Shown: positions 53,894 through 63,746, counted from the stretch's first letter. The stretch: DNA of 64,000 bases from Gemmatimonadota bacterium (GCA_021324775.1 JAJPIM010000035.1:1-64000); one strand, 5' to 3'. Numbers and translations: made by a program. Notes: generated from the letters alone by a model not told the origin.

Positions 53894-55126
53894 ATGCCTC
53901 TCTATCTCTACGACGACGCACGTGCACGCAGCTTCGAACCGTTTGCGCTGACGCGTCCGGTCTCCGAGCTGTGCGCGGGCGCGCTGATCACGAGGGAGCG
54001 CTGGGCGCACCTGTGCGGCGAGGCCGTGACCGGATCGGTCGTGGCCGACCATCTCCGCGACTTCAGCGAGTTCGACGCGCCACCAGCGGTGACAGGCGTC
54101 ATCCCCGCGGGGGCCCTCCTCGCCAACTCGCGATGCATCCCGGCACTCGGTCCGGCACCGAGCGGTGATGTCTGGGTATGTGACGGCCGGGTTGCCGCTT
54201 TGCGGCTGGCCACCGCTCTCGATCCCGCATCGTGCGCGGGCGGGCATACGGCGCTCGACACGCTGGCTCCGGGCAACGGCAGCCGGGCGACCCTGCCCGG
54301 CCGCTGGGTGGATGACATCTGGGGCTATATCCGCGATCTGCCGGCCCAGCTCACTGCGGATGTGGCCGCGCTGGCTGCGGCCGCGGGCATTGGCCGCGAG
54401 GGACTCGGTACGGCAACCGTGATCGGACCACGGGACCGCCTCTATGTCGAACGCGACGCCGTCATCGAGCCGTACACGGTGTTCGATGTGACTGCCGGGC
54501 CCATCCTCGTGCGGCGTGCCGCGCGCGTGCTGGCCTTCACTCGCGTGGTCGGCCCGTGCGCGATCGGCGAAGGGTCCGTGGTCGCCGGCGACCGCATCGC
54601 GGCGTCATCGATCGGCGAGCGCTGCAAAGTGCACGGTGAACTCATCATGTCCATCATCATGGGGTGCTCCAACAAATCGCACGATGGATTCGTCGGGCAT
54701 TCGTACCTTGGCCGCTGGGTCAACCTCGGCGCGGGCACGATCACGAGCAACCTGAAAAACACCTACGGCGCCGTACAACTGTGGACGCCCGAGGGCACGC
54801 GCAACACGGGCGAGACGTTCCTCGGATCCTTCCTCGGCGACTACGCCCGGACCGGCATCGGCACGCGCCTCACGACCGGCACGGTGATGGGGGCGGGCGC
54901 CAATATCTTCCCGCCGGGTCTCGCACCCAAGGTGATTCCGGCGTTCGCGTGGGGAGCCGAAGAGCCCTTTGCGACCTTTGCACTGCCCAAGTTCCTGGAA
55001 GTGGCGGAGCGCCAGATGGCGCGGCGCACCGTGGCGCTCACCGATGCGGGCCGCCGCTACCTGACCGCCGTGCATCGCCGGGCCACCACCTCCGCCGGGA
55101 GCCAAATGAAGAAGCCGGCCCGCTGA
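53894..55126 (+). CDS. GlmU-like sugar nucleotidyltransferase with left-handed beta helix
   Basis: A 410-aa protein of the GlmU-like putative sugar nucleotidyltransferase group. The N-terminal part (RPVSELCAGALITRERW, SRCIPALGP) is a degenerate nucleotidyltransferase domain. The C-terminal part (about 210-375) is a hexapeptide beta helix with VIGPRDRLYVERDAVIEPY, GPCAIGEGSVV and FVGHSYLGRWVNLGAGTITSNLK. Real N-terminus is ATG 53894; the longer frame starts inside manC. The last codons (MKKPAR) lie within a strong terminator stem. Likely surface glycan precursor metabolism with the neighbouring GMP-forming gene. Confidence 0.85.
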   Translation: MPLYLYDDARARSFEPFALTRPVSELCAGALITRERWAHLCGEAVTGSVVADHLRDFSEFDAPPAVTGVIPAGALLANSRCIPALGPAPSGDVWVCDGRVAALRLATALDPASCAGGHTALDTLAPGNGSRATLPGRWVDDIWGYIRDLPAQLTADVAALAAAAGIGREGLGTATVIGPRDRLYVERDAVIEPYTVFDVTAGPILVRRAARVLAFTRVVGPCAIGEGSVVAGDRIAASSIGERCKVHGELIMSIIMGCSNKSHDGFVGHSYLGRWVNLGAGTITSNLKNTYGAVQLWTPEGTRNTGETFLGSFLGDYARTGIGTRLTTGTVMGAGANIFPPGLAPKVIPAFAWGAEEPFATFALPKFLEVAERQMARRTVALTDAGRRYLTAVHRRATTSAGSQMKKPAR

Positions 55127-55146
55127 TTCGCGGACCGGCTTCTTCA
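55107..55146. terminator. Bidirectional terminator between sugar NTase and groEL
   Basis: TGAAGAAGCCGG pairs perfectly over 12 bp with CCGGCTTCTTCA; the inner arms also pair (CGC/GCG). Both convergent genes, the GlmU-like gene and groEL, end beside it. The stem overlaps the last codons of the GlmU-like gene; its stop lies near the loop. Outer A/T-rich arms serve either direction. Confidence 0.8.
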
Positions 55147-55165
55147 CGACGTTCCTTGCCGGTTC

Positions 55166-56803
55166 CTAGTACATCCCGCCCATGCCGCCACCCGGCGGCC
55201 CACCGGCCGCCGCGGGCTTGTCTTCCTTCTTCTCGGCGATCAGGGCTTCGGTTGTCAGAAGCAATCCGGCGATCGACGCGGCATTCTGCAGCGCCGTCCG
55301 GGTCACCTTGGTCGGATCGATGACGCCGGCCTGTACGAGGTTCTCGTACGTGTCGGTCAGCGCATTGTAACCGAACGCGCTGTCCTTCGAGGCACGGACT
55401 TTCTCGATCACGATCGAGCCTTCACCGCCCGCGTTCTGAACGATCATGCGGATCGGCTCCTCGATCGCCTTGCGAATGATGTCAACGCCGATCTGCTCGT
55501 CCACATCACCTGTCTTGAACGTCTTGAGGGCGCCCTGGCACCGCACGAAGGCCACACCGCCGCCGGGGACGATCCCCTCTTCCACGGCTGCGCGGGTCGC
55601 ATGCAGCGCGTCTTCGACACGCGCCTTCTTCTCCTTCATCTCGGATTCGGTCGCGGCCCCGACATTGATCACTGCCACGCCGCCGGCAAGCTTCGCCAGC
55701 CGCTCCTGGAGCTTCTCCTTGTCGTAGTCGGACGTGGACTTCTCGACCGCGGAACGGATCTCCTTGATCCGGCCCTGGATCTTGTCCGAGTCCCCGGCGC
55801 CGTCGATGATCGTCGTGTTGTCCTTGTCGACCACGATCCGCTTCGCGCGGCCGAGATCGGTGACCACCGCGTTCTCGAGCTTGAAGCCGACTTCCTCCGA
55901 GATCACCTGGCCGTTCGTCAGCACCGCGACGTCCTGCAGCATCGCCTTACGGCGATCGCCGAAGCCCGGGGCCTTGACCGCGCACACGCGCAGCGTGCCG
56001 CGCAGCTTGTTGACCACCAGCGTCGCGAGCGCCTCACCCTCGATGTCCTCGGCGATGATCAGCAGCGGCTTGCCCAGCTGCGCGACCTTCTCGAGAATCG
56101 GGAGGAGGTCCTTCATCGACGAGATCTTCTTGTCGTGGATCAGGATGTATCCGTCCTCGATCACGGCTTCCATCTTCTCCGGATCGGTGACGAAGTACGG
56201 CGAGAGATAGCCGCGGTCGAACTGCATGCCCTCGACCGTCTCCAGCGTCGTCTCGAGGCCCTTGGCCTCTTCGACGGTGATGACGCCGTCTTTCCCGACC
56301 TTCTCCATCGCTTCCGCGATCAGGTTGCCGATCTCGGCGTCGTTGTTGGCCGAGATGCTGCCGACCTGCGCGATCTCCTTCTTGCCGGCGGTCGGCACGC
56401 TGATCTTCTTCAGCTCTTCGATGACGACGGTGACGGCCTTGTCGATGCCGCGCTTGAGCGCCATCGGGTTGACGCCAGCCGTGACGTTCTTGAGCCCTTC
56501 ACGGAAGATCGCCTGCGCCAGCACCGTCGCCGTCGTGGTGCCGTCGCCCGCGAGGTCCGACGTCTTGGTGGCGACTTCCTTCACCATCTGCGCACCCATG
56601 TTCTCGAGCGGATCCGACAGCTCGATCTCCTTCGCTACCGTGACGCCGTCCTTGGTCACGGTCGGAGCGCCGAATTTCTTGTCGATGACGACGTTCCGTC
56701 CCTTGGGGCCGAGCGTCACCTTGACCGCCTCGGCGAGTTGGTCGATGCCGCGCTTGAGCGCCGCCCGAGCCTCGGTATTGAAATACAGTTCCTTGCTAGC
56801 CAT
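55166..56803 (-). CDS. groEL: Chaperonin GroEL
   Basis: A 545-aa 60-kDa chaperonin. [39 protein letters not shown], the [14 protein letters not shown] block (Asp in DGTTT for ATP hydrolysis) and the C-terminal GGMGGMY tail are typical. Full length. Transcribed with groES under the CIRCE element, so under HrcA heat-shock control. Confidence 0.99.
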   Translation of the reverse strand: MASKELYFNTEARAALKRGIDQLAEAVKVTLGPKGRNVVIDKKFGAPTVTKDGVTVAKEIELSDPLENMGAQMVKEVATKTSDLAGDGTTTATVLAQAIFREGLKNVTAGVNPMALKRGIDKAVTVVIEELKKISVPTAGKKEIAQVGSISANNDAEIGNLIAEAMEKVGKDGVITVEEAKGLETTLETVEGMQFDRGYLSPYFVTDPEKMEAVIEDGYILIHDKKISSMKDLLPILEKVAQLGKPLLIIAEDIEGEALATLVVNKLRGTLRVCAVKAPGFGDRRKAMLQDVAVLTNGQVISEEVGFKLENAVVTDLGRAKRIVVDKDNTTIIDGAGDSDKIQGRIKEIRSAVEKSTSDYDKEKLQERLAKLAGGVAVINVGAATESEMKEKKARVEDALHATRAAVEEGIVPGGGVAFVRCQGALKTFKTGDVDEQIGVDIIRKAIEEPIRMIVQNAGGEGSIVIEKVRASKDSAFGYNALTDTYENLVQAGVIDPTKVTRTALQNAASIAGLLLTTEALIAEKKEDKPAAAGGPPGGGMGGMY

Positions 56804-56882
56804 CGGTCAGTTTCCTGTTGGTCGTATTGGTGGAATTACACGAGCGGGACGAGATCGCCGGCCCGCGCTGCGCTGATCGCGC

Positions 56883-57191
56883 TTATCCGATCACCGCGAG
56901 CACGTCCGACTCACGGAGAATGAGCACCTGGTCCCCGTCCAGCGTGACTTCGGTGCCGCTGTATTTCCCGTACAGCACCTTGTCGCCCACCTTCACGTCG
57001 GGCGGAATCCGCTTGCCATCCTCGTACCGGCCAGGACCCACGGCGAGGATCTCACCCTGCTGCGGCTTCTCTTTCGCAGTGTCCGGGATGTACAACCCGC
57101 CGCGCATCTGCTCCGCCTCTTCCAACGGCTTCACGACAACTCGATCGGCCAGCGGGCTCACTTTTGCACCCGCCGCACTCTTGGTGGCCAT
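56883..57191 (-). CDS. groES: Co-chaperonin GroES
   Basis: A 102-aa lid for Gro[44 protein letters not shown] and [16 protein letters not shown] are classic; the mobile loop is complete. It precedes groEL by 79 nt. ATG at 57191; CIRCE lies 50 nt upstream. Confidence 0.98.
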   Translation of the reverse strand: MATKSAAGAKVSPLADRVVVKPLEEAEQMRGGLYIPDTAKEKPQQGEILAVGPGRYEDGKRIPPDVKVGDKVLYGKYSGTEVTLDGDQVLILRESDVLAVIG

Positions 57192-57240
57192 AACGACGTC
57201 TCTCCGGCAGTAGGTCAGTAAATCAGGGTCAATGTGCCTG

Positions 57241-57267
57241 TTAGCACTCTAGGCATGTGAGTGCTAA
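57241..57267. promoter_or_regulatory. CIRCE element (HrcA operator) upstream of groES
   Basis: A perfect TTAGCACTC-N9-GAGTGCTAA inverted repeat. This is the HrcA-binding CIRCE site and marks groES-groEL as HrcA-repressed heat-shock genes. The hrcA gene is not in the window. Confidence 0.97.
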
Positions 57268-57418
57268 CGAGCCAGCAAGCTACCCAGGCGCGGGGCGGGA
57301 ATCAAGGGCGCCCCCCCCCACGCGGGTGCCCGTACGCGCGGGCGCGGCATCACCGGGCGGGACCCGGCTCAGAGCCAGGCCGCCGACGGTTCGCGGGCCC
57401 CGCCCCAGCTCACGCCTC

Positions 57419-58204
57419 CTAGGAGCGGTCGGCGTTATTGATGAGGTCGTACGCCATTCGGAGGCCGTCCAGCGTCAGATGAGGCGCCACGACTTCGATC
57501 GTCTCGGCGAACGGGCGGATCGTCTCGGCCAGACCCCCGGTGGCGACCACCAGCGGTGTCCCGGGACGAGGCCAGGCCTTGAGGATCCGCCGGACGATCC
57601 CGTCGACCGCATCCGCTGCCCCGTACACCACACCAGCACGGATACACTCCTCGGTCCGCGTGCCGATCACCTGGGCGGGCGCTCGCAGCTCCGTCGCCGG
57701 CAGCTTCGATGTCCTGCGAAAGAGGGTCTCCGCCGAGGTCCGCACCCCCGGTGCGATGACCCCGCCCAGAAATACGCCGTCCGCCGTGATGCAGTCGAAC
57801 GTCGTCGCGGTGCCGAGGTCCACCACCACCGTGTCGCGCCTGTACAGACGGCTCGCCGCCAATGTGTTGATGATCCGGTCCGCACCAACCGTCAACGGTT
57901 CTTCGACCTCGAGGCGAATCGGGAGCGGGGCGGCCGCGTCGACGATGATCGGCGGACGGCCGAAACACTGGGCGCACGCCTCGCTCAACGGGCCCGTCAC
58001 GGCCGGCACGACCGATCCGAGCGCGGTCCCCTGCACCGCCGCCGGCGCTACGCCGCGCACCGCGAGCAACTGCAGGATCATCAACATCAATTCGTCAGGC
58101 GTGCGCTCCGGAATCGTGGTGAGGCGCCAGTGGGATTCGAGGGCGTCCGCCGCATACAACCCAACTGTCGTTTCCGTATTGCCGACATCGAATACGAGTA
58201 TCAT
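57419..58204 (-). CDS. coaX: Type III pantothenate kinase
   Basis: A 261-aa kinase for the first step of CoA synthesis. LVFDVGNTETTVGLY at the N-terminus (ATP-binding Asp), SVVPAVTG, GADRIIN and VVDLGTATTFDCI and GGVIAPGV are the CoaX pattern. ATG overlaps birA by 4 nt. Confidence 0.95.
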   Translation of the reverse strand: MILVFDVGNTETTVGLYAADALESHWRLTTIPERTPDELMLMILQLLAVRGVAPAAVQGTALGSVVPAVTGPLSEACAQCFGRPPIIVDAAAPLPIRLEVEEPLTVGADRIINTLAASRLYRRDTVVVDLGTATTFDCITADGVFLGGVIAPGVRTSAETLFRRTSKLPATELRAPAQVIGTRTEECIRAGVVYGAADAVDGIVRRILKAWPRPGTPLVVATGGLAETIRPFAETIEVVAPHLTLDGLRMAYDLINNADRS

Positions 58205-59043
58205 GGGCCTTCCAGTTCGCCGGCCAGTACGAGTGAGCCGGACCGATAGCTGCGGGCAACGCCCTGGTCGAGAATCACGATTTCACCGGTCGCCGCCACG
58301 CCTTCGACGCGGCCGGCCCCGGGCGCCGTGCACGCCCGCCCCCGGGCGATGTCGCGCCGCGCGAATTCCTCCAGCTCGTCGGCCGCCAGCAGACCGCGCA
58401 TGGCCGCTGCGGCGCGCAGCCCGGGGATGACGGCGGCAAGGATGTCGGTGCGGTTTACACCCGGCTGCAGGCCGGCCGCATCCACGCGGAGCGACGCGGG
58501 AACGCGCACGTTGATGCCGATTCCGATCGCGACCCACGTGGGGGCGCCATCCTGCCACCGGGCTTCGATCAGCACGCCCGCCAGTTTGCGCCCACAGAGA
58601 TAAAGATCATTGGGCCATTTGAGCCCGATGACCCCACCCGCATAGCGATCGAGCGCGAGCGCGGCTCGAAGCCCGGCGCGGAGAGCCAGTACCTCGACCG
58701 CGCGAGCGTCCTGCGGCCGCTCAATAAGGGTGAGCCAGATCCCGGCACCCGCCTCCGATTGCCACGATCGGCCGGCCCGGCCCCGTCCGGCCGTCTGATG
58801 ATCCGCCAGCACGACTGTGCCGGCGCGCGCACCCTCGGCCGCAAGCGCGTGCGCGACGTCCATGGTCGAGGGAAGACTGCGATACAGGGCGACCAGAGGG
58901 ACGCCCAGCCTGCGCCGGATCTCTTCCGCACTCGCCCCGTCGTAGCGCCATTCCGCACCCGGCGCCCCAGTGCTGACAGGCGCCGGCGCCTCATCCGCGG
59001 CACGCCGTTCGGCTGTTGGTGCCTGCCGGCGGGCGTCAGCCAT
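58201..59043 (-). CDS. birA: Biotin--[acetyl-CoA-carboxylase] ligase
   Basis: A 280-aa biotin protein ligase. STMDVAHALA, the biotin loop QTAGRGRAGRSW (normally GRGRxGR), WPNDLYLCGRKLAGVLIE and GIGINVRV are present, with a C-terminal SH3-like end. It has no N-terminal helix-turn-helix DNA-binding domain, so it is a monofunctional ligase, not a bio-operon repressor. Overlaps uppP by 8 nt. Confidence 0.94.
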   Translation of the reverse strand: MADARRQAPTAERRAADEAPAPVSTGAPGAEWRYDGASAEEIRRRLGVPLVALYRSLPSTMDVAHALAAEGARAGTVVLADHQTAGRGRAGRSWQSEAGAGIWLTLIERPQDARAVEVLALRAGLRAALALDRYAGGVIGLKWPNDLYLCGRKLAGVLIEARWQDGAPTWVAIGIGINVRVPASLRVDAAGLQPGVNRTDILAAVIPGLRAAAAMRGLLAADELEEFARRDIARGRACTAPGAGRVEGVAATGEIVILDQGVARSYRSGSLVLAGELEGP

Positions 59044-59848
59044 GCGATGCCCGGTGGACGATCACGGCCAGCACGGCCACGCCGGCCACCACGCGATAGA
59101 TCGCAAATGCGCCGTAGCTGTGGCTCTTGACGTAGCGCAACACGATCGCGATGGCGACCCAGCCACTGACGGCCGCGGTCACCACGCCGATCACGAGTGG
59201 CAGCGTGATCCCCTCCCGCACGACGTGTGGGAGCTTGAGCAGTGCGGCGGCCGCGATGATGGGCATGCTCATCAGAAAGCTGAACACAGCGGCGCTGTCC
59301 CGATTGAGCCGGAGTGCGCGCCCCGCGGTAATCGTGGCGCCCGACCGCGACACACCCGGGACGAGCGCGAATGCCTGCGCGATCCCGATCGCGATCGCGT
59401 CGCGCCACGTCAGCATGGGGATCGTTCGGCCAGTCGCCGCCCACCGGTCTACGGCCCACAGAATGATCCCCATGGCGATCAGCGCGCCCGCCACGAGTGC
59501 CGGGGCACGGAACGCCTCGTCGGCCTTGCTCTCGAGTGCCAGGCCGGCCAGGCCGCCGGGAATTGTCGCCACAACGAGCAGTCCGAGCTCCCACTGGTCG
59601 GGCGTCAGCAACCGGCCCCCCTGGCTCGCGACCGCCATCGCCGCCCGGCCGAGCCGGGTCCATTCGGCACGGAAATACCACAGTACCGCCACCAGGGTGC
59701 CGAGGTGCAGCGCCACGTCGAATGAGAGGCCCGGGTCCTTCCAGCCGAGGAGCCACGGCGCGAGCGTGAGATGCGCTGAACTGCTGATCGGCAGGAACTC
59801 GGCAAGCCCCTGCAACAGCCCGAGAACGAACGCCTGGAATGGAGTCAT
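59036..59848 (-). CDS. uppP: Undecaprenyl-diphosphatase (UppP/BacA type)
   Basis: A 270-aa multi-pass membrane protein (about seven helices). GLLQGLAEFLPISSSAHL holds the catalytic Glu/Ser set; VALHLGTLVAVLWYFR and PGVSRSGATI complete the BacA pattern. Recycles the lipid carrier for peptidoglycan and other glycans. Confidence 0.96.
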   Translation of the reverse strand: MTPFQAFVLGLLQGLAEFLPISSSAHLTLAPWLLGWKDPGLSFDVALHLGTLVAVLWYFRAEWTRLGRAAMAVASQGGRLLTPDQWELGLLVVATIPGGLAGLALESKADEAFRAPALVAGALIAMGIILWAVDRWAATGRTIPMLTWRDAIAIGIAQAFALVPGVSRSGATITAGRALRLNRDSAAVFSFLMSMPIIAAAALLKLPHVVREGITLPLVIGVVTAAVSGWVAIAIVLRYVKSHSYGAFAIYRVVAGVAVLAVIVHRASHG

Positions 59849-59905
59849 GGCCCAACAAAGTAGCCACTGACCCGGAGCGCAGTCGACCGCCGGCCGCGCG
59901 CGGCG

Positions 59906-61024
59906 TCAGGCGCTGCGGTACAGCGCCTCGTACTGCCCCACGATCTCGTCCTCTGAGAACCGCTCCCGCGCGTCCCGCGCCGCCAGTTCGCTCATCGCTG
60001 CCCACCGGTCCCGGTCGCCCAGAATGCCTATGGCTGCTTGCGCCATCGCGTCGGCATCGCCGGCTGGACACAGCATGCCGGTCTCGCCATCACGCACCAC
60101 CTCGGGCAGCCCGCCCACACGAGACGCTACCACAGGCACGCCCGTCGCCAAGGCCTCCAGCGCGCTCAGCCCGAACGATTCAGTCTGGCTCGGCAAGAGG
60201 AACAGGTCGGCGGCGGCCAGCAGTGGCGCGACGGATTCGAGCTTTCCGAGAAACGACACGTCGGCCTCCACCCCCAACTGGTGCGCCTCATCCTCGGCAT
60301 GCACGCGGTCCGGTCCGTCGCCGACCAGGACAAGCACGCTCGGGATCCTCTCGCGCACCTTGGCGAAAATGCGGATGACGTCCCGGACACGCTTGACGGG
60401 GCGGAAGTTGGAAATGTGGATCAGCACCGCCCGCGCACCGGCGGCACTTCCCAGAACAGGCGGGTATCGCGTCCGGTCGAACACGCGCGGGTTGATGAAG
60501 TTCGGAATCACCTGGACGTCGCACGCCGAGCACCCGAACGCGGTGTGCGTCTCCCGGCGCAGGTATTCGGAGACCGCCGTCAGGCGGTCGGACTTCTCGA
60601 TCGAGAACTTGGTGATCGCATGGAACGACGGATCCTGCCCCACGATCGTGATATCAGTCCCATGCAGGGTCGTGATCAGCCGCACGTCGGAGCCCGTCTC
60701 GCGCAGCATCTCGCGCGCGATCCACGCGCTCGTCGCGTGCGGAATCGCATAGTGCAGATGCAACAGGTCCAGATGGTGGCGCAGCACGACCTCGTGCATG
60801 CGGACCGCGAGCGCGAGATCGTACGGCGGATATTCGAACAGCGGATACCGGCCCACATCCACCTCATGGAAGTAGATGCCCGGCTGGAAGGCGGGGAGCC
60901 GGAACGGATACTGGTAGGTGATGAAGTGCACCTCGTGCCCGCGAGTGGCGAGCGACACGCCCAGCTCCGTGGCAACGGCACCCGAGCCGCCGTACGTGGG
61001 GTAACACGTAATTCCGATCTTCAC
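59906..61024 (-). CDS. bshA: N-acetyl-alpha-D-glucosaminyl L-malate synthase (bacillithiol)
   Basis: A 372-aa GT4 glycosyltransferase. KIGITCYPTYGGSGAVATELG, HYAIPHATSAW, TLHGTDITIVGQDPS and the EX7E region SQTESFGLSALEAL all point to BshA, which makes GlcNAc-malate, the first step of bacillithiol. GTG at 61024 overlaps miaA by 4 nt; the longer frame runs into miaA. BshB and BshC are not in the window, so the pathway is inferred. Confidence 0.88.
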   Translation of the reverse strand: MKIGITCYPTYGGSGAVATELGVSLATRGHEVHFITYQYPFRLPAFQPGIYFHEVDVGRYPLFEYPPYDLALAVRMHEVVLRHHLDLLHLHYAIPHATSAWIAREMLRETGSDVRLITTLHGTDITIVGQDPSFHAITKFSIEKSDRLTAVSEYLRRETHTAFGCSACDVQVIPNFINPRVFDRTRYPPVLGSAAGARAVLIHISNFRPVKRVRDVIRIFAKVRERIPSVLVLVGDGPDRVHAEDEAHQLGVEADVSFLGKLESVAPLLAAADLFLLPSQTESFGLSALEALATGVPVVASRVGGLPEVVRDGETGMLCPAGDADAMAQAAIGILGDRDRWAAMSELAARDARERFSEDEIVGQYEALYRSA

Positions 61025-61845
61025 GCTGGTACACGCTCCCTGGATCGCGTCGTGCGCGGCTTGTAATCGCCGCTGTGGTCCCGCAGCCACGCCGCCGCGG
61101 CCCGCACCCCGCTCGAGCCATCCGGATCAAGCCGCGTCGTCCGGTGCGCCGGAAGCTGGTGGCGGAACCAGGTGCGCTGGCGCTTGGCATACTGCCGTGT
61201 CGCAATCACCACCCGCGCCAGCGCGGCATCACGTGAGAGCGCGCCGGCGACATACTCCCGGATCGCCGCGTACCCGCTCGCCTGCCACGCCGGGGCATCA
61301 TGCGGCACATGCATCGCCAGCGACGCGACCTCCTCGGCCCATCCGCTGTCCAGCATGCGCGCGGCGCGTTCCGCGATCCGCTCCCGGAGCACCGGGCCCG
61401 GGTCGGTCACGATGTAATGCGCAGAGTATCGCTCCGTTCCCGCGCGCGCCTCGGCCGATACTGGATGCACGAGGGCCCGAATGTAGAATCCGGCGCCGCC
61501 CACGACCACCGGTATCCGGCCATCGCGGTGCGCACCCGCAATCGCTTCCTCTGCCTCCGCCGCCCACGCGTACGCCGTAAACCGGGTCTCCGGCTCGGCG
61601 AGGTCGAGGCACCGATGGGGCGCGCGCTGGCGCTCGGCCGTCGTCGGCTTCGCGGTACCGATGTCGAATCCACGATAAATCTGGCGCGAGTCGGCATTGA
61701 CCACGACCAGATCCACCTCACCGGCCAGCGTTACGGCCAGGGCGGTCTTGCCCGCGGCGGTCGGCCCGCAGATCACGAGCAGCTCCGGCCGGGTCTTGAC
61801 TCCGGAACGCTCGGCCGCGGACATGCCGGCTACTCCGTCGTTCAT
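61021..61845 (-). CDS. miaA: tRNA dimethylallyltransferase lacking the insertion domain
   Basis: A 274-aa MiaA. P-loop CGPTAAGKT (26-34), NADSRQIYRGFDIGTAKP, APHRCLDLAEP and VVVGGAGFYIRAL are intact, as is RQYAKRQRTWFR near the C-terminus. Between YIRAL and ERYSAHYIVTDPG only about 15 residues occur; canonical MiaA has about 90 there, including the HPND-x-RI-x-RALE segment. The rest aligns normally and N- and C-terminal extensions partly make up length. ATG at 61845; overlaps bshA. Confidence 0.9.
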   Translation of the reverse strand: MNDGVAGMSAAERSGVKTRPELLVICGPTAAGKTALAVTLAGEVDLVVVNADSRQIYRGFDIGTAKPTTAERQRAPHRCLDLAEPETRFTAYAWAAEAEEAIAGAHRDGRIPVVVGGAGFYIRALVHPVSAEARAGTERYSAHYIVTDPGPVLRERIAERAARMLDSGWAEEVASLAMHVPHDAPAWQASGYAAIREYVAGALSRDAALARVVIATRQYAKRQRTWFRHQLPAHRTTRLDPDGSSGVRAAAAWLRDHSGDYKPRTTRSRERVPA

Positions 61846-61857
61846 ACCGGGCGTCCG

Positions 61858-63687
61858 CTACCGGCGCCCGAACCGGCGTTCGAGCTCCTCCCACGGGAGC
61901 CGCACGACGGTCGACCGGCCGTGCACATCGTGGGCGGGCAGCGTGGTCCGCGCCAGCGCAACGAAGAGCGACCGCATCTCGCCGGGTGACAGCTCCTCCC
62001 CGGCCTTGATCGCCGCCTTGCACGCAATCGTCGCAGCGAGCCGCTCGTGCCGGGCCGCGGTTCCGGGCTGGCGATCACCCGTCAGCGCGTCGAGCGTCTC
62101 GCGCAGGCATCGCTCGGCATCGAATCGCGGATGCGGTGAGGGAACCGAGTGCACGACCACGGTATGTCCACCAAATCCCTCGGCCTCGAAGCCCAAGCGG
62201 CTGAACAATGCGCGGTGGGTGTCGAACGCATCCGCCGCCGCAGCGCTCAGGTGCAAGGTCAACGGAAAGAGCAGGTGCTGCGACGCCATACTGCCGCCCT
62301 CGAGGGCGCCCATGAATCGCTCGTACAGCACGCGCTCATGCGCCGAGTGCTGGTCGATCAGCACCACGCCCTCGGCGTGCTCGAACATCAGGTACGTCCG
62401 GCGAAGCTGCACGAGTGGTGGCACGGCGATCTCGGTGGCCGCCTCTCCCCGCGACGCGTCCGCCGCGCCGGCACCTGCGGCATCGGCTGCCTCGAAAAGC
62501 GGATCGCCGCGGCTGGCAAGCGCGCGCAGGATCTCGGCGCCGACTCCGTTGGGCGCACCGCGCGGGTCGTAGTCTCCGTTGGACCCGTTGCCGCCGTCGG
62601 GAGGAACGCCGTTCCACGGACCCGCCTCGTAGGCCGGGGCGCCGAGGCCTGCCCCCGCCCCGCCGCCGTTCCAGACGCGGGGGCCGACCGCGGCGGCGCT
62701 CGAGAGCACGCCGAGTGCCCGGCGCACCGCGCCTTCAACGGCACGCTCGGTGGGCCACCGCTCGCGGAATCGTACCTCCGCCTTCGCCGGATGAACGTTC
62801 ACATCGACCGCATCGGCCGGGATGGTGAGCTCGAGCATCAGGGATGGGCGAAGTCCCGCCGGAATCGTGGACCGGTAGGCCGCTTCTGCCGCGCGCACCA
62901 GCCCGGCATCGCGGATGGTACGTCCGTTGACCGCGATGTGAATGCGCCGCGCCCGCGTCCCCACATCGCTTGGGCGTTCCACAAGCCCCGTCACCGTCGT
63001 GGCGTTGTGCGTGTCGTGCACGGCCAGGAGGCTCTCGGCGTACTCCGCTCCCCACACGGCGCCGATGCGAGCGCGTAGCGTCGGTGCCGGGGGCAATGTC
63101 ATCACCCGGCGGCCATCGTGAGACAGCGTCATGTGCACGGACGGCCGGGCCAGCGCGATCGCGGTCACCGCGTCCGCCACTGCGCGCCATTCGGTGCGCG
63201 CGCTGCGCATGAACTTGAGCCGCGCGGGCACGTTCTGAAACAGGCGAGTCACGTCGACGGTGGTTCCGCGCTGGCGCGGTGCCTCTTCTGTTCGCTCGAT
63301 CGTGCCGCCGACGACTCGAACCGCGGTGCCGGGGCCTCGCTCCGCCGCCGTGTGCAGTGTGAGATGAGAGACCGACGCGATGGCAGGGAGCGCTTCGCCC
63401 CGGAACCCGAAGCTCTGGACGCCGACCAGGTCCTCGGCGCGGCGGATCTTGGATGTCGCGTGCCGCTGCAGGGCGAGAAGCGCATCGGCCCGATCCATGC
63501 CGCTGCCATCGTCGCTCACCCGCACGCCGGCGCGGCCCCCCTCGAAGATCTCGACATCGACGGCCGACGCTCCGGCATCAAGGGCATTTTCGATCAGCTC
63601 CTTGACGGCTGAGGCGGGCCGCTCGACGACCTCACCAGCCGCGATCTGGTCGGCGACGTCTGCGGGGAGGACGGCGACGGTCGGCAC
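61858..63687 (-). CDS. mutL: DNA mismatch repair protein MutL
   Basis: A 609-aa GHKL ATPase. VADQIAAGEVVERPASAVKELIENALDAGAS (Glu33, Asn34), DDGSGM, SFGFRGEALPAIASVS and RLFQNVPARLKFM form the ATPase; a Gly-rich linker of about 100 residues follows; the C-terminal dimerisation domain has the endonuclease motif LIDQHSAHERVLYE (DQHAxHE-type with Ser for Ala, near residue 440), expected in organisms without MutH. GTG at 63687 is the natural start; the longer frame reads over the neighbouring gene. Confidence 0.95.
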   Translation of the reverse strand: MPTVAVLPADVADQIAAGEVVERPASAVKELIENALDAGASAVDVEIFEGGRAGVRVSDDGSGMDRADALLALQRHATSKIRRAEDLVGVQSFGFRGEALPAIASVSHLTLHTAAERGPGTAVRVVGGTIERTEEAPRQRGTTVDVTRLFQNVPARLKFMRSARTEWRAVADAVTAIALARPSVHMTLSHDGRRVMTLPPAPTLRARIGAVWGAEYAESLLAVHDTHNATTVTGLVERPSDVGTRARRIHIAVNGRTIRDAGLVRAAEAAYRSTIPAGLRPSLMLELTIPADAVDVNVHPAKAEVRFRERWPTERAVEGAVRRALGVLSSAAAVGPRVWNGGGAGAGLGAPAYEAGPWNGVPPDGGNGSNGDYDPRGAPNGVGAEILRALASRGDPLFEAADAAGAGAADASRGEAATEIAVPPLVQLRRTYLMFEHAEGVVLIDQHSAHERVLYERFMGALEGGSMASQHLLFPLTLHLSAAAADAFDTHRALFSRLGFEAEGFGGHTVVVHSVPSPHPRFDAERCLRETLDALTGDRQPGTAARHERLAATIACKAAIKAGEELSPGEMRSLFVALARTTLPAHDVHGRSTVVRLPWEELERRFGRR

Positions 63688-63724
63688 GGACGTAAGGTAG
63701 CCGCGGTCGGACAGCCATGCGACG

Positions 63725-63744
63725 CGCCCTGCGCTAGCAGGGCG
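63725..63744. terminator. Short hairpin between SH3-like gene and mutL
   Basis: CGCCCTGC and GCAGGGCG pair perfectly over 8 bp around GCTA. No T run follows on either strand, so its role as a terminator is uncertain. Confidence 0.3.
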
Positions 63745-63746
63745 AT

